Below, in pieces: positions 1 through 7,244 of a stretch of DNA of 39,881 nucleotides (the first letter of the stretch is position 1; each line of letters starts with the position of its first letter). Origin of the DNA: Taibaiella sp. KBW10 (GTDB lineage: Bacteria; Bacteroidota; Bacteroidia; Chitinophagales; Chitinophagaceae). The position numbers and the translations under genes were made by a program. A model generated the notes under the pieces. It did not search any database and was not told the origin of the DNA. It was given only the letters and a program-made list of their open reading frames with translations. The stretch spans positions 165,961 through 205,841 of the forward strand of contig NZ_QAJI01000003.1 in assembly GCF_003852495.1 (NCBI RefSeq), in the 5' to 3' direction.

Positions 1-26
1 GCGCGCAACCTTTTTTATAAAACCAA

Positions 27-62
27 ATACATAAGTTACCAATGTATCTATAAATAATGTAT
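27..62 (+). promoter_or_regulatory. Candidate PadR operator (inverted repeat)
   Basis: ATACAT at 27-32 and ATGTAT at 42-47 form an inverted repeat with a 9-base spacer, and a second ATGTAT half-site lies at 57-62. PadR-family repressors are known to bind ATGT/ACAT dyads of this kind and often control their own operon. The site ends 19 bases before the padR-like start codon, so autoregulation is a reasonable inference. Confidence 0.45.
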
Positions 63-81
63 TTTTATCAAAATATACCCT

Positions 82-414
82 ATGAATAAACGCGCGCTTT
101 ATAAAGGATGCCTGGAGCCAATCATCTTAAAGCTATTGCAGGAGCATAAAAGAATGTATGGTTATGAACTCACGATGATGGTCAAAGAACAGACCAAAGG
201 TGAATTTGTGATCACAGAGGGAGCGCTTTACCCCTTGTTGCACCGCTTGGAGGAAGAAGGCATCCTGCAGGCAGAACTGGAATATATCGGCAACAGACCC
301 CGCAAATATTATAAACTTACGTCTAAAGGCCATACGGCACAGCAAAAAGCGTTTCAGGAACTCTCCAACTTTATCGAAACCTTACAATTATTAAGTAAAC
401 CTGCTCAAATCTAA
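82..414 (+). CDS. PadR family transcriptional regulator
   Basis: This is a small winged-helix DNA-binding regulator of 110 residues, the usual size of the short PadR subfamily (PadR-s2). The N-terminal helix with LYKGCLEPIILKLL, the MYGYEL motif (about residues 25-30) and the wing ITEGALYPLLHRLEEEGIL (about 45-63) are classic PadR features, followed by a short dimerisation helix. The gene ends 5 bases before the next start, which encodes a membrane protein. PadR genes paired with a small membrane protein are common in Bacteroidota and Firmicutes, often as a ligand- or envelope-stress-responsive pair. A dyad of ATACAT/ATGTAT upstream suggests self-control. The effector is not predictable. Confidence 0.92.
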   Translation: MNKRALYKGCLEPIILKLLQEHKRMYGYELTMMVKEQTKGEFVITEGALYPLLHRLEEEGILQAELEYIGNRPRKYYKLTSKGHTAQQKAFQELSNFIETLQLLSKPAQI

Positions 415-419
415 TTCTG

Positions 420-1117
420 ATGGTACCCTTGACAGAACAACAGATAGACGTTTTATTTCTTTTTTGCCGGCAACATTATATCCGTTATTATGATGTACAG
501 ATAGAGCTGGTAGATCACCTCGCGAATGCAATCGAACAGCAGATACACCATCGTCCCGGTTTAGGCTTTGAACAAGCCTTAAACGAAGTTTACCAGGGTT
601 TTGGCAAAACCGGGTTTCGCAATATCATTATTGCTAAAGAAAAATCATTGGAAGCGGCACATCGAAAGTATTACTTCCAGGCGTTCCGCGCCTATTTCAC
701 GCTTCCTAAGATACTCTTCACCTTATTCCTGCTCGTAATACCTTTCACTATATATCATTACTTCCAAACCGATGCTATGCTGCTGGGCACCTTTCTTTTT
801 ATAGTTCTGTGGCGGTCCTCCTTTATGAGATCAGTATGCCCATTTACCTGCATTATCGTTATAAACGACCGACACAACCGCTCATCAGCCGAATCGTACG
901 GCAACCCTACTATTTTATCGGCGTTTTCGGCTACCCTTCTGTGACTTTAATTATGGATTACTTCTTTAATGACAACTATTTTGCAAAGGCGCAACACTAT
1001 TTCATCCCACTTTGTCTTTTGAATGGTATATTGTTACTGCTCACTTTGGTGAATAGGAATGTCACTCAGAAAATATATGAAAAGGCATCCAATACTTATC
1101 CATTAGCTTTCGCATAG
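420..1117 (+). pseudogene. Frameshifted membrane protein downstream of padR
   Basis: Two overlapping reading frames together give one plausible protein. The first (420-944) starts LTEQQIDVLFLFC and has a soluble N-terminal helical region of about 95 residues, then the membrane segment LFTLFLLVIPFTIYHYF. The second (open across 809-1117) carries the rest, with YEISMPIYLHYRYK and at least two more hydrophobic segments, ending at 1117. The first frame turns into non-membrane, cysteine- and serine-rich sequence after about position 800, so the reading frame most likely changes inside the T-rich tract 791-800 (ctttcttttt). It could be a true inactivating mutation, a sequencing error in the homopolymer, or less likely programmed slippage. 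The family is a membrane protein of unknown function co-transcribed with PadR. Confidence 0.7.
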
Positions 1118-1383
1118 GATTGTATAAAAGTTTATAATGCTTTTGTGTTATGGCCGCTATGGTTGTTTATGCAGCATTGATGCAGGAAGATTGCTCTTAT
1201 TGTTGGAATAATAAGAAAAGGAAAGTAGAAGGGCTATATTAATATGTAATAAGGAACACCTTTTTGTCTTTTCAAGGCGATGCGCGCTGAGCGAGAAAAC
1301 TAAAAATAAATCCCTGTACTGCAAGGAGGAAAAGGCAGAAGAATATATGGATGCAGCTTTGAGCAAACGGACATTAATTAATA
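1118..1383. other. Intergenic gap without a recognisable gene
   Basis: About 270 bases of AT-rich sequence between the convergent frameshifted gene and the aldo/keto reductase, followed by the hairpin at 1384-1426. Only very short open frames are present (for example 20 codons from about 1180 on the plus strand, and 69 codons on the minus strand with no recognisable motif). I see no RNA gene or mobile element. Confidence 0.5.
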
Positions 1384-1426
1384 AACAAAGGGATACTACT
1401 ATGTGTGATAGTGGTATCCCTTTGTT
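1384..1426 (-). terminator. Hairpin terminator after the aldo/keto reductase
   Basis: A 13-base perfect inverted repeat (1384-1396 with 1414-1426, arms AACAAAGGGATAC and GTATCCCTTTGTT) extends by five more pairs after one mismatch, leaving a loop of about 5 bases. It lies 15 bases past the stop of the minus-strand reductase and could also end plus-strand transcription from the padR unit. Confidence 0.75.
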
Positions 1427-1440
1427 ATGGTAATGATTAT

Positions 1441-2430
1441 TTAGAATTGCGGCTGTACCGGCTTGGTGCCCATTATAACATCAATCTGGTCTAATACCTC
1501 GGCTGTCAAAAGGGGCATAACCTCTAATGCTTTCAGGTTCTCTATAAGTTGTGCTTCTTTTGTCGCCCCAACGATAGCGGTAGTTACATTTGGATTGGCA
1601 ATACACCAGGCCATACTCAGGGTAGCTAAAGAAGTACCCAAATCATCGGCAATTTTTTTGAGGTTTCTTACATCTTGCAGTTTGTTATCGGTCAGTGTTT
1701 TGTCTTTTAACCATTCAAAACCATCTAAAGCTAAACGGGAATCTTCGGGAATACCGTCGTTATATTTACCTGTAAGCAAACCGGAAGCGAGGGGACTCCA
1801 AATCGTGGTACCCATCCCTACTGTTTTAAAAATCTGTGCATATTCCTGTTCCATTTTGTGGCGATTGAACAGGTTGTACTCGGGCTGTTCCATTTTGGGG
1901 CCTTCCAGACCCAAGCGTTGTGCCACAGCATGTGCTTCCATGATCTCTACCCCACTCCATTCGCTGGTGCCCCAATAGAAAATCTTGCCTTGTTGAATGA
2001 GGGTATTCATACTACGAACCACCTCTTCTATAGGTACATTTTTGTCGGGACGATGACAGAAATATAAGTCTAAATATTCGACCTGTAATCTTTGTAAAGC
2101 CTCATCACAGGCTTCCATAATATGCTTACGACCTAAACCATGTTGGTTGGGTTTATTATCATTTCCTCTCCATCCAAAAAAAACTTTGCTGGACAGTACA
2201 TAGGAACTGCGATCCCAATTTTTGGTTTTCAGCACCCGGCCCATCATTTTCTCAGATTCCCCTAAGGCATATACTTCCGCATTATCAAAAAAGTTGATCC
2301 CGTTTTCGTAAGCAACGCTCATCAAACGATCTGAAATAGAATCGTCGATCTGTTTGTGAAACGTAACCCATGAACCAAATGACAGGAGGCTTAATTGTAA
2401 GCCGGTATTACCCATTTTGCGATATTCCAT
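1441..2430 (-). CDS. Aldo/keto reductase (AKR6-like)
   Basis: NADPH-dependent oxidoreductase of the aldo/keto reductase superfamily, 329 residues, a (beta/alpha)8 barrel. The catalytic tetrad is complete: Asp49 and Tyr54 in FFDNAEVY, Lys82 in SSKVFFG and His126 in YFCHRPD. Overall features (N-terminal YRKMGNTGLQLS, the GWRGNDNKPNQHGLGRK insert, the EQPEYN motif near residue 180 and the SPLASGLLTGKY motif) place it with the voltage-gated potassium channel beta-subunit/YghZ-like AKR6 group. In bacteria these reduce small aldehydes and ketones such as methylglyoxal. It is monocistronic, with a minus-strand -7 box TACATTTG at 2457-2464 and a strong hairpin behind it. The physiological substrate is not evident. 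Confidence 0.93.
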   Translation of the reverse strand: MEYRKMGNTGLQLSLLSFGSWVTFHKQIDDSISDRLMSVAYENGINFFDNAEVYALGESEKMMGRVLKTKNWDRSSYVLSSKVFFGWRGNDNKPNQHGLGRKHIMEACDEALQRLQVEYLDLYFCHRPDKNVPIEEVVRSMNTLIQQGKIFYWGTSEWSGVEIMEAHAVAQRLGLEGPKMEQPEYNLFNRHKMEQEYAQIFKTVGMGTTIWSPLASGLLTGKYNDGIPEDSRLALDGFEWLKDKTLTDNKLQDVRNLKKIADDLGTSLATLSMAWCIANPNVTTAIVGATKEAQLIENLKALEVMPLLTAEVLDQIDVIMGTKPVQPQF

Positions 2431-2456
2431 AAAATCTATAGTTATAATTTGAGTTA

Positions 2457-2464
2457 CAAATGTA
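2457..2464 (-). promoter_or_regulatory. -7 box of the aldo/keto reductase promoter
   Basis: On the minus strand this reads TACATTTG, a match to the Bacteroidota sigma-70 -7 consensus TAnnTTTG, 26 bases before the start codon. No clear -33 TTTG is visible about 19 bases upstream. Confidence 0.5.
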
Positions 2465-2509
2465 GGGTAATGTTGCCCACTGAAGCCTTAGTTTATGCTT
2501 AAGTATGTA

Positions 2510-3151
2510 TCAATTTTTCCAATAACGAAGCCCAAGAATCAGGGTATGCACCGTGCCGAAATACTGGTTATTGTAATTGGGTCTCTCAAAATAGCCATTT
2601 GGCATGATCTGGTACTGAGCATTCAGATGCCAATGGGCGTTTATACGGTAACCAAGCCCTGCCTGAACTGCAGGCATAAAGGAGCGTGTAATCGACTTTG
2701 TAGCATTCCGGGATGTATACCGATCCCCATTTACGGTTACCAGAGATTGCTGGGTACTGTGTAGCGGAAACAGGGCAATACCTCCTGCACTGACGTCTAT
2801 TTTGGGGGATAAAGGATATTTTAATAATAGTGGCAGCGACAAGGTCGTTACCGTATTGGTCAGGGTGATCTGTGTTGTCGTATTGGTATATTTGTTTTGA
2901 TGCCGGTTGAGAGATACTAAAATACCCGACTCTAATCGAAGCTGTGCTGACAGCCGATATTCAAGAAGAGGGCCTGCTGTAAAGCCTGCTTGAATTACTC
3001 TCTTTTGCTCAAAAGCATCACTACCGGCAAAGTTCATACGAGCAATAGTCATCGGTATACCGGCTTCTAAGCCTATGTTCAGCCTTTGCGCGGCCGTATT
3101 GAAGGAAACAAGGATGCCTGTAGTGAGCATGCCCAAGAGATAACGAATCAT
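2510..3151 (-). CDS. Outer-membrane beta-barrel protein (PorT-like)
   Basis: Predicted outer-membrane barrel of 213 residues. I use the ATG at 3151 because it starts a normal signal peptide (MIRYLLGMLTTGILVSFNTA, then AQR); the open frame continues upstream to 3256 but the extra residues are polar and run into the terminator hairpin at 3243-3274. The mature part has alternating beta-strand patterns, for example GPLLEYRLSAQLRLESGILVS and SLPLLLKYPLSPKIDVSAGG, as in the OMP_b-brl_2 (PF13568) family common in Bacteroidota. It is one of several barrels clustered here; function unknown. Confidence 0.75.
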   Translation of the reverse strand: MIRYLLGMLTTGILVSFNTAAQRLNIGLEAGIPMTIARMNFAGSDAFEQKRVIQAGFTAGPLLEYRLSAQLRLESGILVSLNRHQNKYTNTTTQITLTNTVTTLSLPLLLKYPLSPKIDVSAGGIALFPLHSTQQSLVTVNGDRYTSRNATKSITRSFMPAVQAGLGYRINAHWHLNAQYQIMPNGYFERPNYNNQYFGTVHTLILGLRYWKN

Positions 3152-3242
3152 GGCGTAAAAATAATCAAATACAATAAGATATTGCTGCTTATCCGCAAAC
3201 AGCCCTTGCCGGCACAAACGGTCTCTTATCTCCGTAACACAT

Positions 3243-3274
3243 AAACAGCCGATCATATCAATGACCGGCTGTTT
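3243..3274 (-). terminator. Hairpin terminator after the 3301-3924 barrel gene
   Basis: A 14-base stem with one mismatch (3243-3256 with 3261-3274; outer part AAACAGCC/GGCTGTTT) and a 4-base loop lies 27 bases past the stop of the minus-strand barrel gene. It separates that gene from the next barrel gene at 2510-3151. Confidence 0.75.
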
Positions 3275-3300
3275 ATTCAGAAATATTGTGTAAAAATATT

Positions 3301-3924
3301 TTAGAATTTGTATCCTACCCCAACCTGAATGTTATGGATGGCACCAAAATCACTTACGTTGCGGGAGCTCTTATATAATTCCGGAGTAATGTAATTATAC
3401 CTTGCTTCTACAAAAAAGCCTTTCACGATATAATAGTTTGCACCCACAACACCACCTAACTGAAAAGTGTTCAGATCGTCCTTAGTAGACAATTTATCAC
3501 TCTTTACGGAACCGGATTTAGTGTTCGCATTAGAGGCCAGGTTAAAATTAAAGGAAGGGCCTAAGAATACGCTGAAAGAAGGTGTAATAAAGTATTTTCC
3601 AACCAAAGGAACACTAATAGCATGAACCCTGTTGATGCCGATCACATCACCTGTAGGTGTGGCGTATTTAGTTCTAAGATTGTAAAAATCATAGTTAACC
3701 TCTAACTGTGCTTTAAACTTATCGCTTGGTTTCTTGAAAGAAAATTCCGCAAGACCACCTGCATAGCCACCAATCCCAAAAGGGGCTTTCGTATCGAAAG
3801 TAGTGTTTTCTACGGCTGCCGTACTAAAGTTGGCGCCGCCTTTAATCCCGAATCTTACACTTTGTGCATTTACTGTTGTTCCTAATGCAGCTAAAGCTAC
3901 TGCTGATAGCATGATTTTTTTCAT
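3301..3924 (-). CDS. Outer-membrane beta-barrel protein (porin-like)
   Basis: A 207-residue outer-membrane barrel with a clear Sec signal peptide (MKKIMLSAVALAALGTTVNA, then QSVRFG). The mature N-terminus RFGIKGGANFSTA and the terminal strand IQVGVGYKF, with a C-terminal aromatic residue, are typical of the PorT-like OMP_b-brl_2 family in Bacteroidota. Eight amphipathic strands are likely. The 5' leader carries a TTTG/GTTT short repeat just ahead of the start codon. Monocistronic with its own terminator. The specific role is unknown. Confidence 0.85.
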   Translation of the reverse strand: MKKIMLSAVALAALGTTVNAQSVRFGIKGGANFSTAAVENTTFDTKAPFGIGGYAGGLAEFSFKKPSDKFKAQLEVNYDFYNLRTKYATPTGDVIGINRVHAISVPLVGKYFITPSFSVFLGPSFNFNLASNANTKSGSVKSDKLSTKDDLNTFQLGGVVGANYYIVKGFFVEARYNYITPELYKSSRNVSDFGAIHNIQVGVGYKF

Positions 3925-3935
3925 ATTATTTCTAT

Positions 3936-3960
3936 TTTGTTTTTGTTTGTTTGTTTGTTT
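3936..3960 (-). repeat. GTTT short tandem repeat in the barrel-gene leader
   Basis: Four perfect GTTT units (3945-3960) follow two imperfect units (TTTTG, TTTTTG). On the coding strand this is a run of CAAA units 12-36 bases ahead of the start codon of the outer-membrane barrel at 3301-3924, in its untranslated leader. Confidence 0.7.
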
Positions 3961-4187
3961 ATCCCGCTTATTGCTAAACGTGGGTACAAAATAACGATGG
4001 CTTTGACTAAGAAAGTGCCTTCCCGGTTTAATTTATGAGTACTTTAACGCGCAATGCACCTTAAATCACAGGCTTGTCTGCATGGGAAATATAGAAATAA
4101 TATACTGATAATCAATATTTTACAAAAAACAAAGACTACTTCTGAGTGGTCTGTATTATACTTTGATTTTGACGGACTTATTAGGTG

Positions 4188-4889
4188 CTAATAGGCTGCT
4201 TTTACGTTAAATAAGTACATAAGTTTGATGCCCCACACATTATTAAACTGTTCTTCCCGTCCAAAACTACTCAGGGCGGCATTCTTTTTCCTGATCGATA
4301 CGAGGGAGTATTGAAACCTGGGGGATATGAAAAAGCCATAGCCAATATGGAAATTTGCCGTGAGGAGGAAACTGATGTCCAGCTTCCGGAAAGGGAATTG
4401 ATAAGTTTGACCACTTATGGTATTGATCTTTTCTTCTGAGGCACCCAGGTATCCTATGGCAAAGCCGGCACCGTAAATGCTTTTGCGTGGCCCTCTCCAA
4501 TAGTTTAGTTGTAAGGGTAATTCGGCATAGGTCAGTGAAATTTTCTGGCTTTTCAATACCGGTGACACAGACGCACCGGAACCATAAGCCCCTTTTCCAC
4601 TGTATAATACTTCCATACTCCAGGCCAGTGTACCGTCAAAAGGCAGATCGGCATTGCTGATCGGAAAATACAGAATACCCCCACCGGAAGGACTGATTTT
4701 ATTGTAGCCTTTATAGCCATCACCATCTACCTGTGAGAAATTGGCTCCCCCGAGTAAACCGCCTACGAGTCTATTCCCTTCTTCATAATGTTGCGCAAGG
4801 GCCTTTTGTGTATTTGGTAAAGAAAACAGCACAATTAAGAGAACTTTACTACCTTTATCGGATAATATTCTGAACACATTACGGAACAT
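4188..4889 (-). CDS. Outer-membrane beta-barrel protein
   Basis: Predicted secreted outer-membrane barrel, 233 residues. An N-terminal basic stretch (FRNVFRILSDKGSK) is followed by a hydrophobic core VLLIVLFSLP and a likely cleavage after QKALA. The mature sequence has glycine-rich turns and strands (RLVGGLLGGANFSQ, LTANFHIGYGFFISPRFQYS), like PF13568 proteins that share the opening GGANFSQVDGD pattern. Only 17 bases separate its start codon from the divergent gene at 4907, so promoter elements of each probably overlap the other's coding sequence. Function unknown. Confidence 0.75.
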   Translation of the reverse strand: MFRNVFRILSDKGSKVLLIVLFSLPNTQKALAQHYEEGNRLVGGLLGGANFSQVDGDGYKGYNKISPSGGGILYFPISNADLPFDGTLAWSMEVLYSGKGAYGSGASVSPVLKSQKISLTYAELPLQLNYWRGPRKSIYGAGFAIGYLGASEEKINTISGQTYQFPFRKLDISFLLTANFHIGYGFFISPRFQYSLVSIRKKNAALSSFGREEQFNNVWGIKLMYLFNVKAAY

Positions 4890-4906
4890 CGGTATTACAA
4901 CATTTT

Positions 4907-5212
4907 ATGAGTTTCAAATATACACCAAACACTTTAAAGAAAATGGAGCAACTCTTCGATGAGGCCAAGTATATTGTGCGCTACGAAAAGGGTACTTTTT
5001 CTTCAGGCTATTGTGTTTTGGAGCATAAAAAGGTGGTCGTGATCAACAAATTTCTCAATATTGAAGGAAGGATCAATGCGCTGGTAGAAATACTACCTTC
5101 TATCCGTATCGACGAGCAGACCCTAAGCGGAGAGATGCAAAAGTGGTATGGACAGTTAGTCCAAAACCCTCAATCCAATACGGGTTCGGTACAATCTGAA
5201 TTAAATCTTTAA
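4907..5212 (+). CDS. Conserved hypothetical small protein
   Basis: A 101-residue soluble protein with no signal peptide. It has a helical N-terminus (TLKKMEQLFDEAKYIVRYEKG), a short central beta-hairpin (SGYCVLEHKKVVVINKFLN) and a polar tail. It resembles conserved hypothetical proteins found in Bacteroidota, but I recognise no functional motif. It is the first gene of a tight plus-strand unit, 14 bases ahead of the hydrolase at 5227, which suggests a shared transcript. Confidence 0.7.
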   Translation: MSFKYTPNTLKKMEQLFDEAKYIVRYEKGTFSSGYCVLEHKKVVVINKFLNIEGRINALVEILPSIRIDEQTLSGEMQKWYGQLVQNPQSNTGSVQSELNL

Positions 5213-5226
5213 TCCAAAGCTTGTTT

Positions 5227-5988
5227 GTGAATATTACTTTCTTAGGCACCGGAACCTCACAGGGTGTACCCATGATTGGTTGCACGTGTGCGGTATGCAC
5301 TTCTGCCGACCCTAAAGATAACCGATTGCGTTCGGCCGTATGGCTTCGTAATGAAGAGACCAGTGTGGTAATCGACAGCGGTCCTGACTTCCGATACCAA
5401 ATGTTACGCGCCAAGGTACAGACACTTGACGGGATTGTCTTTACCCATGGACATAAAGATCATGTAGCAGGCTTAGATGATGTACGGGCTTACAACTACT
5501 GGACCCAAAAGGATATAGACATTTTTGCCAATGCCGACACGGAAACCGTATTGCGTAGGGAATTTCATTACGCATTTAGCAATCTTCAGTACCCGGGTTT
5601 ACCACAACTTAAAATTCATACCCTATCAGGCCAGGATTTCGAAGTGGGTAATCTGACTTTCAAAACGATCAAAACCTTACATTATAAACTGGAAGTATAT
5701 GGTTACCGGATCGGGGACTTTACCTATATCACCGATGCCAATTATATTGCGCCCGAAGAGCTGGAAAAGATAAAAGGTTCCAAAATACTGGTGTTAAATG
5801 CATTAAGGCATGAAGAACATATTTCTCATTTTACCTTATCCCAGGCGATTGCGATTGCCCGGGAAGTAGGCGCCACGCAAACTTACTTTACGCATATCAG
5901 CCACCAACTGGGTTTGCATGAGGAAGTCAACCGGGAACTACCCGAAGGGATGGCCCTGGCTTATGACGGATTAACGCTAAATCTCTGA
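5227..5988 (+). CDS. MBL-fold metallo-hydrolase (PhnP-like)
   Basis: Metallo-beta-lactamase-fold hydrolase of 253 residues, likely a phosphodiesterase. The metal site HGHKDH (His74, His76, Asp78, His79) follows VFTHGHKDHVAGLDD. A CTCAVC motif (Cys19, Cys21, Cys24) near the N-terminus matches the extra zinc-binding cysteines of the PhnP group (phosphoribosyl cyclic phosphate phosphodiesterase). I use the GTG at 5227 because it gives the family's standard start, MNITFLGTGTSQGVP; a TTG at 5221 would add two residues. There is no phosphonate gene cluster nearby, so a PhnP substrate is not implied. It lies between a small conserved gene and waaA, with 2 bases to the next start. Confidence 0.88.
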   Translation: MNITFLGTGTSQGVPMIGCTCAVCTSADPKDNRLRSAVWLRNEETSVVIDSGPDFRYQMLRAKVQTLDGIVFTHGHKDHVAGLDDVRAYNYWTQKDIDIFANADTETVLRREFHYAFSNLQYPGLPQLKIHTLSGQDFEVGNLTFKTIKTLHYKLEVYGYRIGDFTYITDANYIAPEELEKIKGSKILVLNALRHEEHISHFTLSQAIAIAREVGATQTYFTHISHQLGLHEEVNRELPEGMALAYDGLTLNL

Positions 5989-5990
5989 TC

Positions 5991-7244
5991 TTGTTTTTGC
6001 TCATTTTCTTATATAATCTTTCGATAAGGCTGTATGCACTTGCTGCATATCTGCTGGCTTTTTTCAAACCTAAGGCACGGCTGTTTACGGCAGGCAGAAA
6101 GCATCTTCTCCAGAAAATCGCCACAGATATGGCAGGGGAATCGCGTAAAAGCGTATGGTTTCACTGTGCGAGCCTGGGCGAGTTTGAGCAGGGAAGGCCC
6201 GTCATGGAAGCCCTCAAAAGCATTTATCCCGATTTGTCTATTGTACTTACCTTTTTCTCTCCCTCGGGTTATGAGGTACGTAAGCAATATAGTGGTGCTG
6301 ATTATATCTATTATCTCCCTCTGGATACGGCTGCCCATGCCAGACGCTTTATCGCATTGGTACAACCCAAACTAGCCGTATTTGTAAAGTATGAATTCTG
6401 GTATCATTACCTGAACACATTACACCGTGAACACATACACACCATTATTATTTCTACCATTTTTCAGGAACGCCATCCTTTTTTCAAATGGTATGGCGGG
6501 CTTCATCGCCGGATGCTGTCTTATTTTGATCATTTGTTTGTACAGACCCAATCTTCCGTTACTTTATTGCAGGGTATCGGCATAGATCAGGTGACGCTGG
6601 CAGGTGACACACGTATCGACAGGGCCTTGACGATTGCCAATACCCCGAAAACGATTCCTGAAGTACCGGAATTCAAACAACAAGGGCAATTGCTGATTGC
6701 CGGAAGTACCTGGCCGGAGGATGAGCAGCTCTTAAAGGATGCATTAAGTGCAATAAGTGCTAAAGGGGTAAAGCTATTGATTGCCCCTCATGAGGTAAAC
6801 GCGGCCCATATTGCACAGATACAAGCTTTATTTGGTGCAGATTGTTGCCTGATCTCTGAAAGTTCACGATTAGCGCAGTCGACAGTAGCAATCGTAGATT
6901 CTATGGGCATGCTGGCCTATCTCTATCGTTATGCAGATTATGTATGGATCGGTGGGGGGTTTAATAAAACAGGAATCCACAATAGTATTGAAGCGGCAGT
7001 GTATGGCAAAGCTTTATGTTGGGGGCCAAATTATAGCCGCTACCAAGAGGCTTTGGATTTAATAGCTCTTGGCGCTGCACATGATTTTAGTTCGGGTGAG
7101 GGCCTTGCGGCACAGATCGCGCAATGGCAGGCAGACGAAAAAAAATACACCTTTGTCCTACAAGCCACAGAAAATTATGTGCTTCAAAACAAAGGTGCAA
7201 CGGAACTGATCTTAAATTATATTGCTACGCGTAGAATTTTTTAA
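5991..7244 (+). CDS. waaA: 3-deoxy-D-manno-octulosonic acid transferase
   Basis: Inner-membrane glycosyltransferase (GT30) that attaches Kdo from CMP-Kdo to the lipid A precursor; 417 residues, the normal size. The N-terminus is a membrane anchor (LIFLYNLSIRLYALAAYLLAFF). The catalytic glutamate is Glu64 in HCASLGEFEQGRP. Later motifs are IAGSTWPEDEQLL (about 235) and GGGFNKTGIHNSIEAAVYGK (about 325), typical of the CMP-Kdo binding C-terminal lobe. The start is a TTG codon 2 bases after the upstream stop, so translational coupling is likely. Its 3' end overlaps the convergent gene's coding end by 20 bases. It indicates a Gram-negative LPS-making cell, in agreement with hldD at 38678. Confidence 0.95.
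   Translation: MFLLIFLYNLSIRLYALAAYLLAFFKPKARLFTAGRKHLLQKIATDMAGESRKSVWFHCASLGEFEQGRPVMEALKSIYPDLSIVLTFFSPSGYEVRKQYSGADYIYYLPLDTAAHARRFIALVQPKLAVFVKYEFWYHYLNTLHREHIHTIIISTIFQERHPFFKWYGGLHRRMLSYFDHLFVQTQSSVTLLQGIGIDQVTLAGDTRIDRALTIANTPKTIPEVPEFKQQGQLLIAGSTWPEDEQLLKDALSAISAKGVKLLIAPHEVNAAHIAQIQALFGADCCLISESSRLAQSTVAIVDSMGMLAYLYRYADYVWIGGGFNKTGIHNSIEAAVYGKALCWGPNYSRYQEALDLIALGAAHDFSSGEGLAAQIAQWQADEKKYTFVLQATENYVLQNKGATELILNYIATRRIF

Noticed and set aside
1157-1366. 69-codon minus-strand open frame between the convergent genes
   Set aside because: No signal peptide, motif or sensible composition, and no promoter-like site; it reads as non-coding sequence.
3152-3256. N-terminal extension of the 2510-3151 barrel protein
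   Set aside because: The extra residues lack signal-peptide character and run into the upstream terminator hairpin; the ATG at 3151 starts a clean signal peptide.
5227-5988. True phnP of phosphonate metabolism
   Set aside because: No phn genes nearby; only the fold and metal/Cys motifs are shared.
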